Assembly: GCA_030440445.1 (NCBI GenBank)
Contig: CP098528.1
Location: 1,984,001 to 2,048,000, forward strand
Direction: 5' to 3'
From: Halomonas sp. KG2
GTDB taxonomy: Bacteria > Pseudomonadota > Gammaproteobacteria > Pseudomonadales > Halomonadaceae
DNA length: 64,000 nt
Shown here piece by piece: positions 7,738-18,747 of this stretch. The notes under the pieces were generated by a model. It did no database searches. It worked only from the letters and a program-made list of their open reading frames with translations, and was not told where the DNA came from. Numbering within the stretch: position 1 is the first letter of the stretch; every line of letters starts with the position of its first letter. The position numbers and the translations under genes are program-made.

Positions 7738-8744
7738 CTCAATCTTTAGGCCCGGTCATGCTTGACCTTGAAGGGCCGCGATTAACCAAAGCTGAAAAAC
7801 ATCTTTTGATGGACCCTGCTGTGGGCGGTGTCATTTTATTCGCTAGAAATGTCGAGAATGCTTACCAGGTTAGAAAGCTTTGCAGTGATATTCGTCGTGT
7901 TCGCGGCGAGCTGTTACTTGGTATTGATCAAGAAGGCGGTCGCGTTCAGCGAATTAAAGAAGGCGTTACTCGCATGCCAGCCATGGCACGCATCGGTGAT
8001 CAATTCGCTGAGGATTCGGCATCCGGTCTTGCATTAGCAAAAGATGCGGGTTGGTTGCTGGGGATGGAAATGGCTGCTTGCGGTCTGGATATCAGCTTTG
8101 CGCCTGTTTTAGATGTCGAAAGTGGCATCTCTAGCGTTATCGGTGATCGTAGCTTCAGCACCGACCCTGCACACGTCGCTGCGCTGGGTCAGTGTTTTAT
8201 CAACGGTTTGCATGAAGCGGGTATGGCGGCGGTAGGTAAGCATTTTCCTGGCCATGGTGGCGTTGCCGCTGACTCCCATGTGGCGTTACCTGTGGATGAC
8301 CGTCCGCTGGCGCTTATTAAACAGCGCGATCTTGTTCCGTTTAGCCAGCTTGCTACTCAGCTTGATGGTGTTATGCCTGCCCATGTTATTTATAGTGCGT
8401 TTGACTCACGTCCTGCTGGCTTCTCACCTAGTTGGTTGGGAATGTTAAGAGAGTCCCTGGGGTTTAAAGGTTGTATCTTTTCAGATGATTTAAGCATGGC
8501 GGGTGCTCATGAAGCGGGTGACCCGAAGGAGCGCGCCAGTGCTGCCCTTGCCGCAGGATGCGACATGCTATTGGTCTGTAATGACCGCTCTGCAGCGTTA
8601 GACGTTGTTGAAGCATGCCAGGGATTACACAGTAAACGACCAATCAAGCTGCGCTATGGGCGAGCCCGTCCAGACGTGGATGCGCTAACGGCACTTGGCC
8701 GCTGGCGTCGTACCCATGCCAAATTAGAAGCGTTAGCGAATTAA
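7734..8744 (+). CDS. nagZ: Beta-N-acetylhexosaminidase NagZ
   Basis: Cytoplasmic glycoside hydrolase family 3 enzyme that removes GlcNAc from anhydro-muropeptides during peptidoglycan recycling. Family motifs are the G-I-D-Q-E-G-G-R-V-Q-R substrate loop, the K-H-F-P-G-H-G catalytic loop near residues 168-174 and the nucleophile region F-S-D-D-L-S-M-A-G. Length 336 matches the family. Its start codon overlaps the stop of a 30-codon ORF. In many gammaproteobacteria NagZ products control AmpC beta-lactamase induction through AmpR; no such genes are in the window. Confidence 0.96.
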   Translation: MTQSLGPVMLDLEGPRLTKAEKHLLMDPAVGGVILFARNVENAYQVRKLCSDIRRVRGELLLGIDQEGGRVQRIKEGVTRMPAMARIGDQFAEDSASGLALAKDAGWLLGMEMAACGLDISFAPVLDVESGISSVIGDRSFSTDPAHVAALGQCFINGLHEAGMAAVGKHFPGHGGVAADSHVALPVDDRPLALIKQRDLVPFSQLATQLDGVMPAHVIYSAFDSRPAGFSPSWLGMLRESLGFKGCIFSDDLSMAGAHEAGDPKERASAALAAGCDMLLVCNDRSAALDVVEACQGLHSKRPIKLRYGRARPDVDALTALGRWRRTHAKLEALAN

Positions 8745-8813
8745 TCCTATCTTTTCTTAAGTTATTTTCGTTTTTAAGTCACTGACTAGTTAACCCCTTC
8801 TTGGAGTAACCCG

Positions 8814-9392
8814 ATGTCCAAACTGGATAAAGAGGCGCTTGAGTCGCTTGACTCAATGCGTGAGCTGATGGATAACGCTGACTGCTTGATTTCTCAACAA
8901 CAAGTTGAGCGTGCACTGGATCGAATGGCTGAGGAAATTAGCAAAGATCTAGGGGATAAGTTACCGGTTTTTTACTGCGTTATGAATGGCGGCTTGATCA
9001 CAACAGGGCACCTGCTAACCCGATTAGGTTTCCCTCTTGAAGTTGATTATTTGCACGCGACCCGCTATCGCAATGAGTTGCGTGGTGGCGAACTTTTTTG
9101 GCGTGTTTCTCCAGAAATTCCCATGGCAGGGCGCCACGTCGTCATCGTCGATGACATTCTTGATGAAGGCTCTACGTTAGCCGCTATTCTTGCCTACTGC
9201 GAGGAAGCCCAAGCGGCGAGCGTTACAACGGCAGTGCTGGTGGATAAGCAGCATGACCGTAAAGCGGTACCTGGCTTAAAAGCCGATTACTGTAGCTTAG
9301 AGGTTGCAGATCGTTACGTGTTTGGCTTTGGCATGGATTACAAAGGCTACTGGCGTAATGCCCCTGGAATATTTGCTCCCAAGGGCATGTAA
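8814..9392 (+). CDS. hpt: Hypoxanthine-guanine phosphoribosyltransferase
   Basis: Purine salvage enzyme joining hypoxanthine or guanine to PRPP. The PRPP loop V-I-V-D-D-I-L-D-E-G-S-T-L is near residues 108-120, and V-D-K-Q-H-D-R and Y-V-F-G-F-G-M-D-Y follow as in the family. It has 192 residues and a TTGGAG ribosome site. The gene may be read with nagZ (69-base gap) and is convergent with ppsR only 9 bases away. A stem-loop (9399-9431, GGCCTAG/CTAGGCC) overlaps the ppsR end. Confidence 0.92.
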   Translation: MSKLDKEALESLDSMRELMDNADCLISQQQVERALDRMAEEISKDLGDKLPVFYCVMNGGLITTGHLLTRLGFPLEVDYLHATRYRNELRGGELFWRVSPEIPMAGRHVVIVDDILDEGSTLAAILAYCEEAQAASVTTAVLVDKQHDRKAVPGLKADYCSLEVADRYVFGFGMDYKGYWRNAPGIFAPKGM

Positions 9393-9401
9393 TGCTCTGG
9401 C

Positions 9402-10235
9402 CTAGCGGGGCGAGAAGCGCCTAGCTAGGCCTGTCTCCGCAATCATTCGGGTTGATATCTCTTCTACTGAAAAGCGTGTCGTATCGATAAACGGGATGTG
9501 CATCGAGCGATATAGCGACTCAGCCTGCCCAACTTCTTGCAAACACTGGTCCATTGAACTGTAGCGGCTGTTTGGACGGCGCTCGTTGCGTATTGCTGCT
9601 AGTCTGCGAGCATCAATTGTCAGGCCAAACAGCTTGTGTCTATGGGGGGCTAGTGCTTTGGGTAGTTTTAAACTGCCATCTTCATCCAAGTCATCTTCGG
9701 TCAATGGGTAGTTAGCGGCTCGAATACCAAATTGAAGCGCTAGATAAAGCGAGGTGGGTGTTTTTCCGCAACGTGAAACGCCAACCAGAATAATGTCGGC
9801 TTTATCGTATTGGTGCGTTCGTGCGCCATCATCATTATCTAGCGCAAAATGGACAGAATGAATGCGATCCATGTAGACATCATCGCTACCAATCGAGTGC
9901 GTTCTGCCGACGCTGTAAGAGGAGTGAGTTTCTAACTCTTGCTCTAGGGGTTCTAAAAAGGTAGAGAAGATATCCACCTTGAAGCCTGAGGCCTGTCGAA
10001 TGACGTTACGGATATCCTGATCGACAATGGTATCAATGATAATCGGCCGATGGCCGTCACGGACGGCGGTAGAGTCGATTATTTCCGCTAAAGCGCGAGC
10101 CTTTTCAAGCGTATCAATGTAGGGCTTTGTCAGCATATTGATTTCAACATCACTAAATTGAGCTAACAGGCTACGCCCAAGGCTTTCTGCCGTAATGCCA
10201 GTACCATCAGAAATAAAAAAGGCTGTTCGCTTCAT
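9402..10235 (-). CDS. ppsR: PEP synthase regulatory protein PpsR (bifunctional kinase/pyrophosphorylase)
   Basis: ADP-dependent kinase and Pi-dependent pyrophosphorylase that inactivates and reactivates PEP synthase on a threonine next to its catalytic histidine. DUF299 features are the N-terminal [12 protein letters not shown], the P-loop [11 protein letters not shown] and [10 protein letters not shown]. The ATG at 10235 gives 277 residues, identical in length to E. coli PpsR. An in-frame TTG at 10250 is less likely. It is divergent from its target ppsA across 281 bases, a regulator-target pair. Confidence 0.95.
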   Translation of the reverse strand: MKRTAFFISDGTGITAESLGRSLLAQFSDVEINMLTKPYIDTLEKARALAEIIDSTAVRDGHRPIIIDTIVDQDIRNVIRQASGFKVDIFSTFLEPLEQELETHSSYSVGRTHSIGSDDVYMDRIHSVHFALDNDDGARTHQYDKADIILVGVSRCGKTPTSLYLALQFGIRAANYPLTEDDLDEDGSLKLPKALAPHRHKLFGLTIDARRLAAIRNERRPNSRYSSMDQCLQEVGQAESLYRSMHIPFIDTTRFSVEEISTRMIAETGLARRFSPR

Positions 10236-10516
10236 CACTAAGTCCGTCAATAAAGAAAGTTGCTATTGTGGAGTGGCGCGTGGGTTAGCACAATCGTCGC
10301 CAAGCCATTCACTTTGCAGCTCGTTTTAAAGCTTATTTAACAAAAACCACCTCATTAAGACTACATAAAAAGCCCTTTATTGCGCTTTGTTGTAAAAATC
10401 CTCCACTCCGTTCGCTATTAGACCAATGGCGAATGCGGCGGGGCGATGCTAGTGTGACATGGTCAATTAGAGTCGGCCTGTCAGGTCGCAAAGCAGTCTA
10501 AAAGCGAGGGGGTTGC

Positions 10517-12901
10517 GTGGAAGAGTACATTCTATGGTTCGATCAGCTAGGTATGGCAGACGTCGAACGTGTGGGTGGTAAAAACGCTTCGCTTGGCGAA
10601 ATGATCTCGAACTTATCAGGTGTGGGCGTGACAGTGCCGGGTGGATTTGCCACGACGGCCCATGCCTATCGTGAGTTTCTCTCTCACGAAGGACTAAATG
10701 ACCGCATCAACGCCACCCTTGCTCGCCTTGATGTCGATGACGTTAAGGCGCTGGCAGAGGCAGGCAAGACTATTCGCCAGTGGATTATTGATACGCCACT
10801 TCCCCCTGCATTTGAACATGCTTTACGCGCTGCCTATGAGCAGCTTCAGGCTAAGCATCCCAGTTTGAAAGTTGCTGTACGCAGCTCAGCAACGGCAGAA
10901 GATCTGCCTGACGCGTCTTTTGCTGGTCAGCAGGAAACGTTCCTTAATATTGAAGGTTTTGACAATATTAAACAGGCGGTGCACGAAGTGTTTGCATCGC
11001 TATTTAATGACCGCGCGATCTCTTACCGCGTTCACCGCGGCTACGCCCATGAAAATGTCGCGCTGTCTGCGGGTGTGCAGAAGATGGTGCGTTCTGAGAC
11101 AGGCGCTTCCGGGGTTATGTTTACGCTGGATACCGAGTCTGGTTACCGCGACGCAGTGTTTGTCACTGCTTCCTGGGGGCTTGGCGAAACCGTCGTCCAG
11201 GGGGCTGTCAATCCTGATGAGTTTTATGTGCACAAGCCCACGCTTGAGGCTGGCCGTCCCGCAGTACTACGCCGGACGCTAGGTTCTAAACTGATCAAAA
11301 TGATCTATGGGCAAGATGCCAGCGCTGGTAAATCGGTTGAAACTGTTGAAGTGCCTCTTAACGATCGTGGTCGGTTCTGTATTAACGATGAGCAGATCAT
11401 GGATCTTGCACGGCAAGCCATGACCATTGAAAAACATTACCAGCGTCCGATGGATATCGAGTGGGCACTGGATGGTGATGATGGTCAGCTTTACATCGTG
11501 CAAGCGCGTCCTGAAACCGTTGTTTCACAACAGGAAGGGGGAAAGTTAGAACGCTTCCATCTGCGTGAAAAAGGACGCACGCTGATTACAGGCCGGGCGA
11601 TTGGTCAGCGGATTGGGCGTGGCACGGTAAAAACGGTGCTTAGCCCAGAAGAAATGGACAAGGTTCAAGAGGGTGACATCCTGGTGACAGACATGACCGA
11701 CCCGGATTGGGAGCCGATCATGAAGCGTGCATCAGCGATTGTGACTAATCGTGGTGGACGAACCTGTCACGCGGCCATCATTGCCCGAGAACTGGGTATA
11801 CCAGCGGTGGTCGGTTGCGGAGATGCAACCACTCAGCTTAAAGAAGGCATTGATGTCACGGTGTCCTGTGCCGAAGGTGACACTGGCCACGTGTATGAAG
11901 GGCTTCTGGCATTTGACTGTAAGGTTTCAAGTGTCGATGCGATGCCGGAGATTCCCTTCAAGATCATGATGAATGTGGGTAACCCGGACCGTGCATTTGG
12001 CTTTGCTGGCTTACCCCACGCTGGGGTTGGCCTTGCTAGGCTGGAATTCATTATTAACCGTATGATCGGTGTCCACCCCAAAGCACTGTTGGATTACGAC
12101 ACGCTGCCCGCTGATCTTCAGCAGGTCATCGATTTGCGTACTGCCGGTTACGATGATCCTGTCAGTTTCTATGTTGATAAACTGGTCGAAGGCATCTCAA
12201 CTCTGGCCGCTGCTTTCCATCCTCAGCGGGTGATCGTAAGGCTCTCTGATTTTAAATCAAATGAGTACGAAAATCTGATTGGCGGCAAGCTTTATGAGCC
12301 CGGTGAAGAGAACCCAATGCTTGGCTTCAGAGGGGCCTCACGTTATATCTCGGATGCCTTTAGGCCCTGTTTTGAGCTTGAGTGCCGGGCGCTGAAGCGG
12401 GTTCGTGAAGAAATGGGCTTTGATAACGTTGAAATCATGGTGCCCTTTGTTCGCACAACCGATGAAGCGCGCGAGGTCGTAGAGTTGTTAGCGGCTAATG
12501 GCTTGCCGCGGGGCGGTGAGGCTAATCCTGATGGCTTAAAAGTTATCATGATGTGTGAGTTGCCGGCTAACGCACTACTGGCTGATGAGTTCCTCGAGTA
12601 CTTTGATGGTTTCTCAATTGGTTCTAACGATTTGACCCAGCTGACGCTTGGCCTTGATCGGGACTCGGGTATCGTTGCGCATCTGTTTGATGAACGAAAT
12701 CCAGCGGTGAAAAAGCTGTTAGCAATGGCCATCAAAGCCTGCAAAGCGCAAGGCAAGTATGTTGGTATTTGTGGCCAAGGCCCTTCTGATCACCCGGATT
12801 TGGCCAAGTGGTTAATGGAGCAGGGGATTGATTCTGTCTCTTTAAACCCAGATGCGGTACTTGAAACCTGGTTTATGCTGGCGGGTGAAACTATCGAATA
12901 A
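10517..12901 (+). CDS. ppsA: Phosphoenolpyruvate synthase
   Basis: Converts pyruvate and ATP to PEP, AMP and phosphate for gluconeogenesis. An N-terminal ATP-grasp domain ([19 protein letters not shown]) is followed by the phosphohistidine domain. Its motif [13 protein letters not shown] near 412-424 holds the catalytic His and the PpsR target Thr. The C-terminal PEP-binding barrel ends with [11 protein letters not shown]. Length 794 is typical. The start is GTG at 10517 with GAGGGGG immediately upstream. Regulation by the divergent ppsR product is expected. Confidence 0.97.
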   Translation: MEEYILWFDQLGMADVERVGGKNASLGEMISNLSGVGVTVPGGFATTAHAYREFLSHEGLNDRINATLARLDVDDVKALAEAGKTIRQWIIDTPLPPAFEHALRAAYEQLQAKHPSLKVAVRSSATAEDLPDASFAGQQETFLNIEGFDNIKQAVHEVFASLFNDRAISYRVHRGYAHENVALSAGVQKMVRSETGASGVMFTLDTESGYRDAVFVTASWGLGETVVQGAVNPDEFYVHKPTLEAGRPAVLRRTLGSKLIKMIYGQDASAGKSVETVEVPLNDRGRFCINDEQIMDLARQAMTIEKHYQRPMDIEWALDGDDGQLYIVQARPETVVSQQEGGKLERFHLREKGRTLITGRAIGQRIGRGTVKTVLSPEEMDKVQEGDILVTDMTDPDWEPIMKRASAIVTNRGGRTCHAAIIARELGIPAVVGCGDATTQLKEGIDVTVSCAEGDTGHVYEGLLAFDCKVSSVDAMPEIPFKIMMNVGNPDRAFGFAGLPHAGVGLARLEFIINRMIGVHPKALLDYDTLPADLQQVIDLRTAGYDDPVSFYVDKLVEGISTLAAAFHPQRVIVRLSDFKSNEYENLIGGKLYEPGEENPMLGFRGASRYISDAFRPCFELECRALKRVREEMGFDNVEIMVPFVRTTDEAREVVELLAANGLPRGGEANPDGLKVIMMCELPANALLADEFLEYFDGFSIGSNDLTQLTLGLDRDSGIVAHLFDERNPAVKKLLAMAIKACKAQGKYVGICGQGPSDHPDLAKWLMEQGIDSVSLNPDAVLETWFMLAGETIE

Positions 12902-12929
12902 TACCGTCTGCGCGCAGCACTGTTTTGCA

Positions 12930-12963
12930 GCTTCGCCCGACCATTGCGCCGGGCGATTGAAGC
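12930..12963. terminator. GC-rich stem-loop after ppsA
   Basis: GCTTC-GCCCG and CGGGC-GATT-GAAGC form an interrupted hairpin 29 bases after the ppsA stop and 18 bases before the end of the convergent phosphodiesterase gene. There is no T-run. It may be a shared 3' structure for both transcripts. Confidence 0.4.
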
Positions 12964-12980
12964 TTATAAAGAGGCCTTAG

Positions 12981-14873
12981 CTATTGGCGTAGCCAGTTGC
13001 GCAGTTTTACCAGCATTAGACCGCCGTCGCTCAGCGCACGGCGGTCTTTTATTAGCTCGCTCAAACGGTCTGGATAGTCAGTGATTATCGCATCAACCCC
13101 AAGATCAATCAGTGCCGACATGCGCGCTCGGTCATTGACTGTCCAGGCGTGTATTTCGTAGTTATAAAGCGCTGCCAATCGAATTTCTTGTGGTGTGATA
13201 CGGTTATGACGCAGGCCTAAAGCATCGAATTGGCGTCGATCCAGTGTGCCAGCCAAGATCAGTTGGGCGAGTAAGGTAATGCGTAATTCAGGGGCTTGCT
13301 GTTTTAAATAAGTCACCATGCTGGGTGCCATGGTCGCCATGCGCATTTCCAAGAATACATTTGGAAACCCGCAGTTCGCGTTCGCATTGAGCGCGTTATG
13401 CTGAGTTGCCCAGCAGCGATAACGAATGTCGCTTTCTGCTTCAAGGGTTGCTAACACGGCGCGAGCAAGCCTCTCTTCATCGCCAGGTGAGGGTTTCATG
13501 TCAATCATTAAGCTGGCGCGCCCTCGCACTAGCGCCAAGGCATCATCCAAGCCCGCAATTCGCTCGTTTTGGAAGGCATCGCCAAACCAACTGCCGACAT
13601 CAACTCTGCTCAACTCTGCCCTAGTGAGTGAGTCAAACTCTCGCCGATCACCTGTTAGTCGGGCCAAGCTGCGGTCATGGTAAAGAAGCACGTGGTTGTC
13701 AGCGCTAAGGCGAACATCCAGCTCTACGGCATCGGCACCGTCCTCAAGCGCTTGTCTTATCGCGGCTAGGGTGTTTTCCGGCGCTACCATCGAGCTTCCT
13801 CGGTGGGCGATGATCGCTACGTTATCGCGTATTTCAAAGCTATTGAGTATCCACCATGCTTGTAGCCCCGCCAGTAGTAGTACGCTTAGTTCAATCGCCC
13901 ACGCAAGGCGACCAGGGTGGGCGTGTTCTGATCGAGGGGAAGGGCGTGTCTCTCGAAAAGCCAGCTGCAAGTATAAGCACGCTGATAGGAGGGCATTAGT
14001 GGCAATACCTAAAAATGTAATGGTTAACGTAATCAGTACGTAGCTGGTTAAATATGCCAACATCGCTGGAATCAGCACGGCATTATGTTCGGGTAGCCCC
14101 CATAACAGAGGCGTCACGACACTATCAAATAGCCATGTAGAGATAATCGGCAGACTGATAATGACGATCAGCAGTGTCAAGACCGCCACGCCAATCGAAC
14201 GATGCCAGCCGCGAGTTAAGTGCACGCTACGCTTAAGTGCTGGGAAAGGGGAGCAGTTGTCCAACGCTACTAATGGTAGCGCTAGTAACCAACGCAGGTA
14301 GAGCCACGCCGCAAGCCCAAGCCAAACAATCAGTAACGGCAGTGCGCAAGCAATAAAATACCACAGCGAGGCTGGGCGGGTTTGTTGTAAATAGTAGGGA
14401 TCTATACCGCTTAACCACACATCATAAAGCCACGTTAAGCCCATCATAAAGGGGGCTAGAAGCAGCAAGTGGGCTCCTACCTGAAGAATGACCAGACCCG
14501 CGAGTGCTGGTAAGCGGCGTGTGCTTAACCACAGTGCTTCAAAGGCGAGTCGGTAGTGGTTGTCTTTAGGTCTGACGGCCACCAGCAGCATGCCTGCTTG
14601 TTGCCAATAAATCAGTAAGAATGCAAAACCAAGACCCACGAGCAACGCAACTAAGCCCAGTGGACTAAATAGCAGTGTAATCAGCGCATCATTGGTGACT
14701 ACTGTTCGGTTGAGTTGCGCTAATAAGGCCCGAGAGATCCACGCAATCAATGGCACTACAAGAGCAGAGGCTAGCAGGGTGAAGAGCAGGTGATAGGCAA
14801 TGAGAGGACGAAGATGGTCGCGCAGAGTGTGGAGTAGGGTGTAGCCCAATTGGTTAAGCGGCTGCATGGTCAC
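12981..14873 (-). CDS. Membrane-anchored glycerophosphodiester phosphodiesterase
   Basis: 630 residues. Roughly the first 340 form a membrane domain of about eight hydrophobic segments, of the type found N-terminal to some GDPD enzymes. The rest is a glycerophosphodiester phosphodiesterase barrel with A-H-R-G near 355, E-N-T-L, the metal ligands V-E-L-D-V, L-L-Y-H-D and a C-terminal W-T-V-N-D. It should hydrolyse glycerophosphodiesters to glycerol-3-phosphate and an alcohol. The start is GTG 14873 or ATG 14867; neither has a strong ribosome site. It lies 61 bases downstream of rraA on the same strand. Confidence 0.88.
   Translation of the reverse strand: MTMQPLNQLGYTLLHTLRDHLRPLIAYHLLFTLLASALVVPLIAWISRALLAQLNRTVVTNDALITLLFSPLGLVALLVGLGFAFLLIYWQQAGMLLVAVRPKDNHYRLAFEALWLSTRRLPALAGLVILQVGAHLLLLAPFMMGLTWLYDVWLSGIDPYYLQQTRPASLWYFIACALPLLIVWLGLAAWLYLRWLLALPLVALDNCSPFPALKRSVHLTRGWHRSIGVAVLTLLIVIISLPIISTWLFDSVVTPLLWGLPEHNAVLIPAMLAYLTSYVLITLTITFLGIATNALLSACLYLQLAFRETRPSPRSEHAHPGRLAWAIELSVLLLAGLQAWWILNSFEIRDNVAIIAHRGSSMVAPENTLAAIRQALEDGADAVELDVRLSADNHVLLYHDRSLARLTGDRREFDSLTRAELSRVDVGSWFGDAFQNERIAGLDDALALVRGRASLMIDMKPSPGDEERLARAVLATLEAESDIRYRCWATQHNALNANANCGFPNVFLEMRMATMAPSMVTYLKQQAPELRITLLAQLILAGTLDRRQFDALGLRHNRITPQEIRLAALYNYEIHAWTVNDRARMSALIDLGVDAIITDYPDRLSELIKDRRALSDGGLMLVKLRNWLRQ
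13019..13053 (+). terminator. Intrinsic terminator for ppsA lying inside the convergent coding sequence
   Basis: A perfect 9-base-pair stem (GACCGCCGT with ACGGCGGTC) around a 10-base loop is followed at once by TTTTATT on the plus strand, a classical terminator. It is 118 bases beyond the ppsA stop and within the last 25 codons of the phosphodiesterase gene on the other strand. On the minus strand no T-run follows the stem, so it would act only on ppsA transcripts. Confidence 0.75.
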
Positions 14874-14934
14874 AGTTTTGTCAGAGTTGAATTACCAGGG
14901 TGGCACTAAGTACCACGCCTGGCAAGCCCTTGCC

Positions 14935-15429
14935 TTAGGAAAGCTCAAGCGGCTTTTCGGCGATAATAATGCCGTTGTTATCTGCGTAAAGCCATTGTCC
15001 AGTGTGTAACGTGGCACCTGCAAAGGTAATGGGTATATCGCGTTGTCCTTCGCCGCGCTTTTCGCTCTTGCGCGGGTGGTTACCTAGCGCTTGAACGCCA
15101 AGTGGCAGTGTGACAAGAATATCGACGTCCCGTACACAGCCATACATCACCACACCAGCCCAGCCATTTTTAGCGGCTTGCTCGGCGAGCATATCACCAA
15201 GCATGGCACAGCGGTGTGACCCGCCAGCATCCACAACTAGCACTGCACCATCACCTGGTTCGGCAACAGCTTGCTTAACCATTGAGTTGTCTTCAAAGCA
15301 CTTAACGGTACGAATAGGGCCGTAAAAACTGTCGACGCCACCATAATTAGCAAACATCGGTTCAAGTACTATTACGTCAGGATTCGCATCACATAAATCT
15401 GGTGTGACAACAGGGGTTGCATATGTCAT
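14935..15429 (-). CDS. rraA: RraA-family protein (regulator of ribonuclease activity A / HMG aldolase fold)
   Basis: 164 residues. In E. coli RraA binds the C-terminal part of RNase E and dampens mRNA decay; relatives are 4-hydroxy-4-methyl-2-oxoglutarate aldolases. Features are the N-terminal [28 protein letters not shown] and an acidic C-terminus. The close match to the E. coli pattern and length favours the RraA role, but aldolase activity cannot be excluded. An AGGAG site precedes the ATG. Confidence 0.85.
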   Translation of the reverse strand: MTYATPVVTPDLCDANPDVIVLEPMFANYGGVDSFYGPIRTVKCFEDNSMVKQAVAEPGDGAVLVVDAGGSHRCAMLGDMLAEQAAKNGWAGVVMYGCVRDVDILVTLPLGVQALGNHPRKSEKRGEGQRDIPITFAGATLHTGQWLYADNNGIIIAEKPLELS

Positions 15430-15500
15430 TACACGCTCCTATGAAGCATTGTCTTCAAAATTAGCCCATGAAGACCCATTGATGAAAGTCAGACGGCCAT

Positions 15501-15537
15501 AAAAAAACGCCCCAGCCTGCAAGCAGGTTGGGGCGTT
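15501..15537 (-). terminator. Intrinsic terminator of acnB
   Basis: A 15-base-pair GC-rich stem (AACGCCCCA... with ...TGGGGCGTT, one mismatch) with a 2-base minimal loop is followed on the minus strand by seven T residues (15507-15501). It lies about 85 bases past the acnB stop, between acnB and rraA. Confidence 0.88.
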
Positions 15538-15622
15538 CGGTCATCGGCTCAAAAAGGAGACATGGTCATCCTTCTTGCGATGTTGCGAGCATCGGCGATA
15601 AGTTCTCGGTACTGCAAGAGCA

Positions 15623-18226
15623 TCAAGCTTCTTGGGCAACCGGAATCACGTTCGAGGCGATTTTTTGATACTCCTCGATTTCGTGGAAGTTCATGTAACG
15701 ATATATTTCTCCAGCGAGTGCGTCAAATTCACTCATGTAGCGCTGGTACTCTTCTACGGTTGGAAGGCGGCCTTCCACGGCAGCGACGGCTGCGAGTTCC
15801 GCTGAGGCGAGGTATACATTTGCACCATCACCTAAGCGGTTCGGGAAGTTACGTGTAGACGTAGACACAACAGTGCTTTTCGCTGCAACGCGTGCCTGGT
15901 TACCCATACACAGTGAACATCCCGGCATTTCCATGCGGGCGCCAGCACGGCCATAAATGCCGTAATAGCCTTCTTCGGTAAGCTGGTGCTGATCCATTTT
16001 GGTCGGCGGCGCCAGCCAAAGGCGCGTTTTCAGGCTACCCGCAGGCTGTTTTTCAAGTAGTTTACCGGCTGCACGGAAGTGACCAATGTTGGTCATGCAC
16101 GAACCGATAAATACTTCATCAATCTTTTCGCCAGCAACATCTGATAGCAGACGAGCATCATCTGGATCATTAGGCGCACAAAGAACGGGTTCTTTAATTT
16201 CGCTCAAATCAATTTCGATGACTTCGGCGTAGTCAGCATCTTTGTCAGCACGCATCAGGCTTGGGTTCTCAAGCCATGCTTCCATACCTTCGATGCGGCG
16301 GCTGATCGTGCGTTCGTCACCGTAGCCATTCGCCATCATCCACTTCAGCAGTGTGATGTTGGATTTAAGGTACTCGGTGACGCTTTCTTCAGACAGGGTG
16401 ATTGTACAGCCTGCTGCACTGCGCTCTGCTGAAGCGTCGGAAAGCTCGAAAGCTTGCTCGACGGTCAGGTCTTCAAGACCTTCAATTTCCAATACACGGC
16501 CAGAGAAAGCGTTCTTCTTACCGGATTTCTCAACGGTTAGCAGTCCCTGCTTGATGGCGTAGAGGGGAATAGCGTGAACCAGGTCGCGCAGTGTCACGCC
16601 CGGCTGGCGCTCACCTTTAAAGCGCACCAGTACGGATTCCGGCATGTCCAGCGGCATGACGCCAGTCGCTGCAGCAAACGCTACCAGACCAGAACCTGCT
16701 GGGAACGAAATACCCAGCGGGAAGCGGGTGTGAGAGTCACCGCCAGTACCCACCGTGTCGGGCAGCAGCATACGGTTCAGCCAGCTGTGGATGATGCCGT
16801 CGCCGGGGCGAAGAGAGACGCCACCACGGTTCATGATGAAGTCAGGCAGCGTGTGGTGTGTATCCACATCGACAGGCTTTGGATAGGCCGCAGTGTGACA
16901 GAATGACTGCATGACCAAGTCGGCCTGGAAGCCAAGACACGCTAAGTCTTTCAGCTCGTCACGGGTCATCGGCCCTGTTGTGTCCTGAGAGCCAACGGTG
17001 GTCATCTTGGGCTCGCAGTACATGCCGGGGCGTACGCCGTCCATGCCACACGCTTTACCGACCATTTTTTGAGCAAGGGTGAAGCCCTTACCAGTATCAA
17101 CCGGCTGGTCTGGTAGGCGGAAAACATCAGAAGGCTCAAGGCCTAGCGATTCACGCGCTTTACCGGTTAACCCGCGACCGATAATCAGCGGAATGCGTCC
17201 ACCTGCGCGCACTTCGTCAAGAATCAGCTGGGTTTTAAGTTCGAAGGTTGTCAGTACTTCGTCGGTACCGTGTTTGCACACTTTACCTTCGTATGGATAG
17301 ACATCAATGATGTCACCCATTTCCAGTTTGGCAACATCCATTTCAACCGGCAGTGCACCAGAATCTTCCATAGTATTGAAGAAGATCGGAGCGATCTTGG
17401 CACCAAAACAGAAGCCGCCAGCGCGCTTGTTGGGCACGTAAGGAATGTCGTCGCCGAAGAACCAGAGTACAGAGTTAGTGGCGGACTTGCGTGAAGAGCC
17501 AGTACCAACGACGTCGCCCACATAGGCAACGGGGAAGCCTTTCGCTTTAACTTCTTCAATTTGTTTCAGCGGGCCAGTCGTGCCTTGCACTTCGGGTTCA
17601 ATACCTTCGCGCTCGTTTTTGAGCATGGCATTGGCATGCAGCGGAATGTCTGGGCGCGACCATGCGTCAGGCGCAGGAGAGAGATCGTCAGTATTGGTTT
17701 CGCCAGGAACCTTAAAGACGGTTAAGGTGATTTTCTCTTCCAGTGCAGGCTTGGAGAGGAACCACTCTGCAGCAGCCCAAGACTGAATAACGTCTTTAGC
17801 AACCGCATTGCCATTTTTGGCGCGCTCTTCAACGTCATGGAACGCATCAAACATGAGAAGGGTATGCTTGAGCTGTTCGCCAGCTTCACGGGCAAGTTCT
17901 TCGTTGTCTAATAGTTCGACCATGGAGACGATGTTATAACCGCCTTGCATGGTGCCGAGAAGTTTGACGGCATGGATCTTATCGATCAGCGGAGAGGTGG
18001 CTTCACCTTTAGCAATCGCGGTTAAGAAACCTGCTTTTACATAAGCAGCTTCATCAACGCCTGGGGGGACTCGGTTGGTGATTAGGTCAAGAATAAATTC
18101 TTCTTCACCTGCCGGCGGATTTTTAAGTAGCTCAATTAAGGCAGCGACTTGTTCGGCGTTCAGGGGCTTGGGCGGTACGCCCTCTGCAGCGCGTTCCTCG
18201 ACATGTTGGCGGTAAGCTTCAAGCAC
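15623..18226 (-). CDS. acnB: Aconitate hydratase B
   Basis: Citrate-isocitrate isomerase of the TCA cycle with a [4Fe-4S] cluster. It is 867 residues with the AcnB order: N-terminal HEAT-like domain ([11 protein letters not shown]), swivel domain, then the catalytic domains. Family features include [12 protein letters not shown], the G-G-D-S-H-T-R-F motif and the cluster region C-M-T-N-I-G-H-F-R with C-S-L-C-M-G-N-Q. The start is GTG at 18226, preceded by GAGAGGG. A strong terminator follows. Confidence 0.97.
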   Translation of the reverse strand: MLEAYRQHVEERAAEGVPPKPLNAEQVAALIELLKNPPAGEEEFILDLITNRVPPGVDEAAYVKAGFLTAIAKGEATSPLIDKIHAVKLLGTMQGGYNIVSMVELLDNEELAREAGEQLKHTLLMFDAFHDVEERAKNGNAVAKDVIQSWAAAEWFLSKPALEEKITLTVFKVPGETNTDDLSPAPDAWSRPDIPLHANAMLKNEREGIEPEVQGTTGPLKQIEEVKAKGFPVAYVGDVVGTGSSRKSATNSVLWFFGDDIPYVPNKRAGGFCFGAKIAPIFFNTMEDSGALPVEMDVAKLEMGDIIDVYPYEGKVCKHGTDEVLTTFELKTQLILDEVRAGGRIPLIIGRGLTGKARESLGLEPSDVFRLPDQPVDTGKGFTLAQKMVGKACGMDGVRPGMYCEPKMTTVGSQDTTGPMTRDELKDLACLGFQADLVMQSFCHTAAYPKPVDVDTHHTLPDFIMNRGGVSLRPGDGIIHSWLNRMLLPDTVGTGGDSHTRFPLGISFPAGSGLVAFAAATGVMPLDMPESVLVRFKGERQPGVTLRDLVHAIPLYAIKQGLLTVEKSGKKNAFSGRVLEIEGLEDLTVEQAFELSDASAERSAAGCTITLSEESVTEYLKSNITLLKWMMANGYGDERTISRRIEGMEAWLENPSLMRADKDADYAEVIEIDLSEIKEPVLCAPNDPDDARLLSDVAGEKIDEVFIGSCMTNIGHFRAAGKLLEKQPAGSLKTRLWLAPPTKMDQHQLTEEGYYGIYGRAGARMEMPGCSLCMGNQARVAAKSTVVSTSTRNFPNRLGDGANVYLASAELAAVAAVEGRLPTVEEYQRYMSEFDALAGEIYRYMNFHEIEEYQKIASNVIPVAQEA

Positions 18227-18747
18227 GTTGGGGCCCTCTCATCTTCTTAATGGTGACGAGCGCATACCCACACGGTATTGAGTATGTGCCCGGACACGTG
18301 ACATACGCTTGACAAACAGCGTCTGGTGGATGAGGTGGATTCTACGGGAAACTGTCGACAATGTTAAGGCGGCAAGCTCCTGAGGACCTTGTACTTTATG
18401 TTGAGGAGATGGTGTAGGGTTTCTTAATAGCGCGTTTTTTTCTTAATTAATCCAGCGGGTGGAAGTTTTTTACCGAACAGGCGTAATTGAGGGTGAGGGC
18501 GCGTGTGATTATTGTGATGCCGCGTTACCATACTGTTTGATCATTTCGTCGTATTATTATCACTACGACAGCTGAATCGCGGATATTGTGGTGTGGAGCT
18601 TCAATATAAGCGTAATTTTATATTAGATATGTGCTATATAAAAAGTGCTGTTACGGCTCTTTCAACAGCGAGCGTAATGGCAGGGAACAAACGCCCAGGG
18701 CGTTTATATGTTGTACAATAGTGAGATAAGCGCTTGGTAATGGTGTT
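18227..18747. other. Divergent intergenic region between acnB and miaE
   Basis: 521 bases without a supported gene; it must hold the acnB and miaE promoters. Visible structure: an inverted repeat GTCGTA/TACGAC at 18548-18569, an AT-rich patch around 18600-18650, and a short perfect hairpin AAACGCC-CAG-GGCGTTT at 18689-18705. The hairpin is followed by a TACAAT hexamer at 18714 without an obvious -35 partner. I could not assign a promoter with confidence. Confidence 0.6.
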
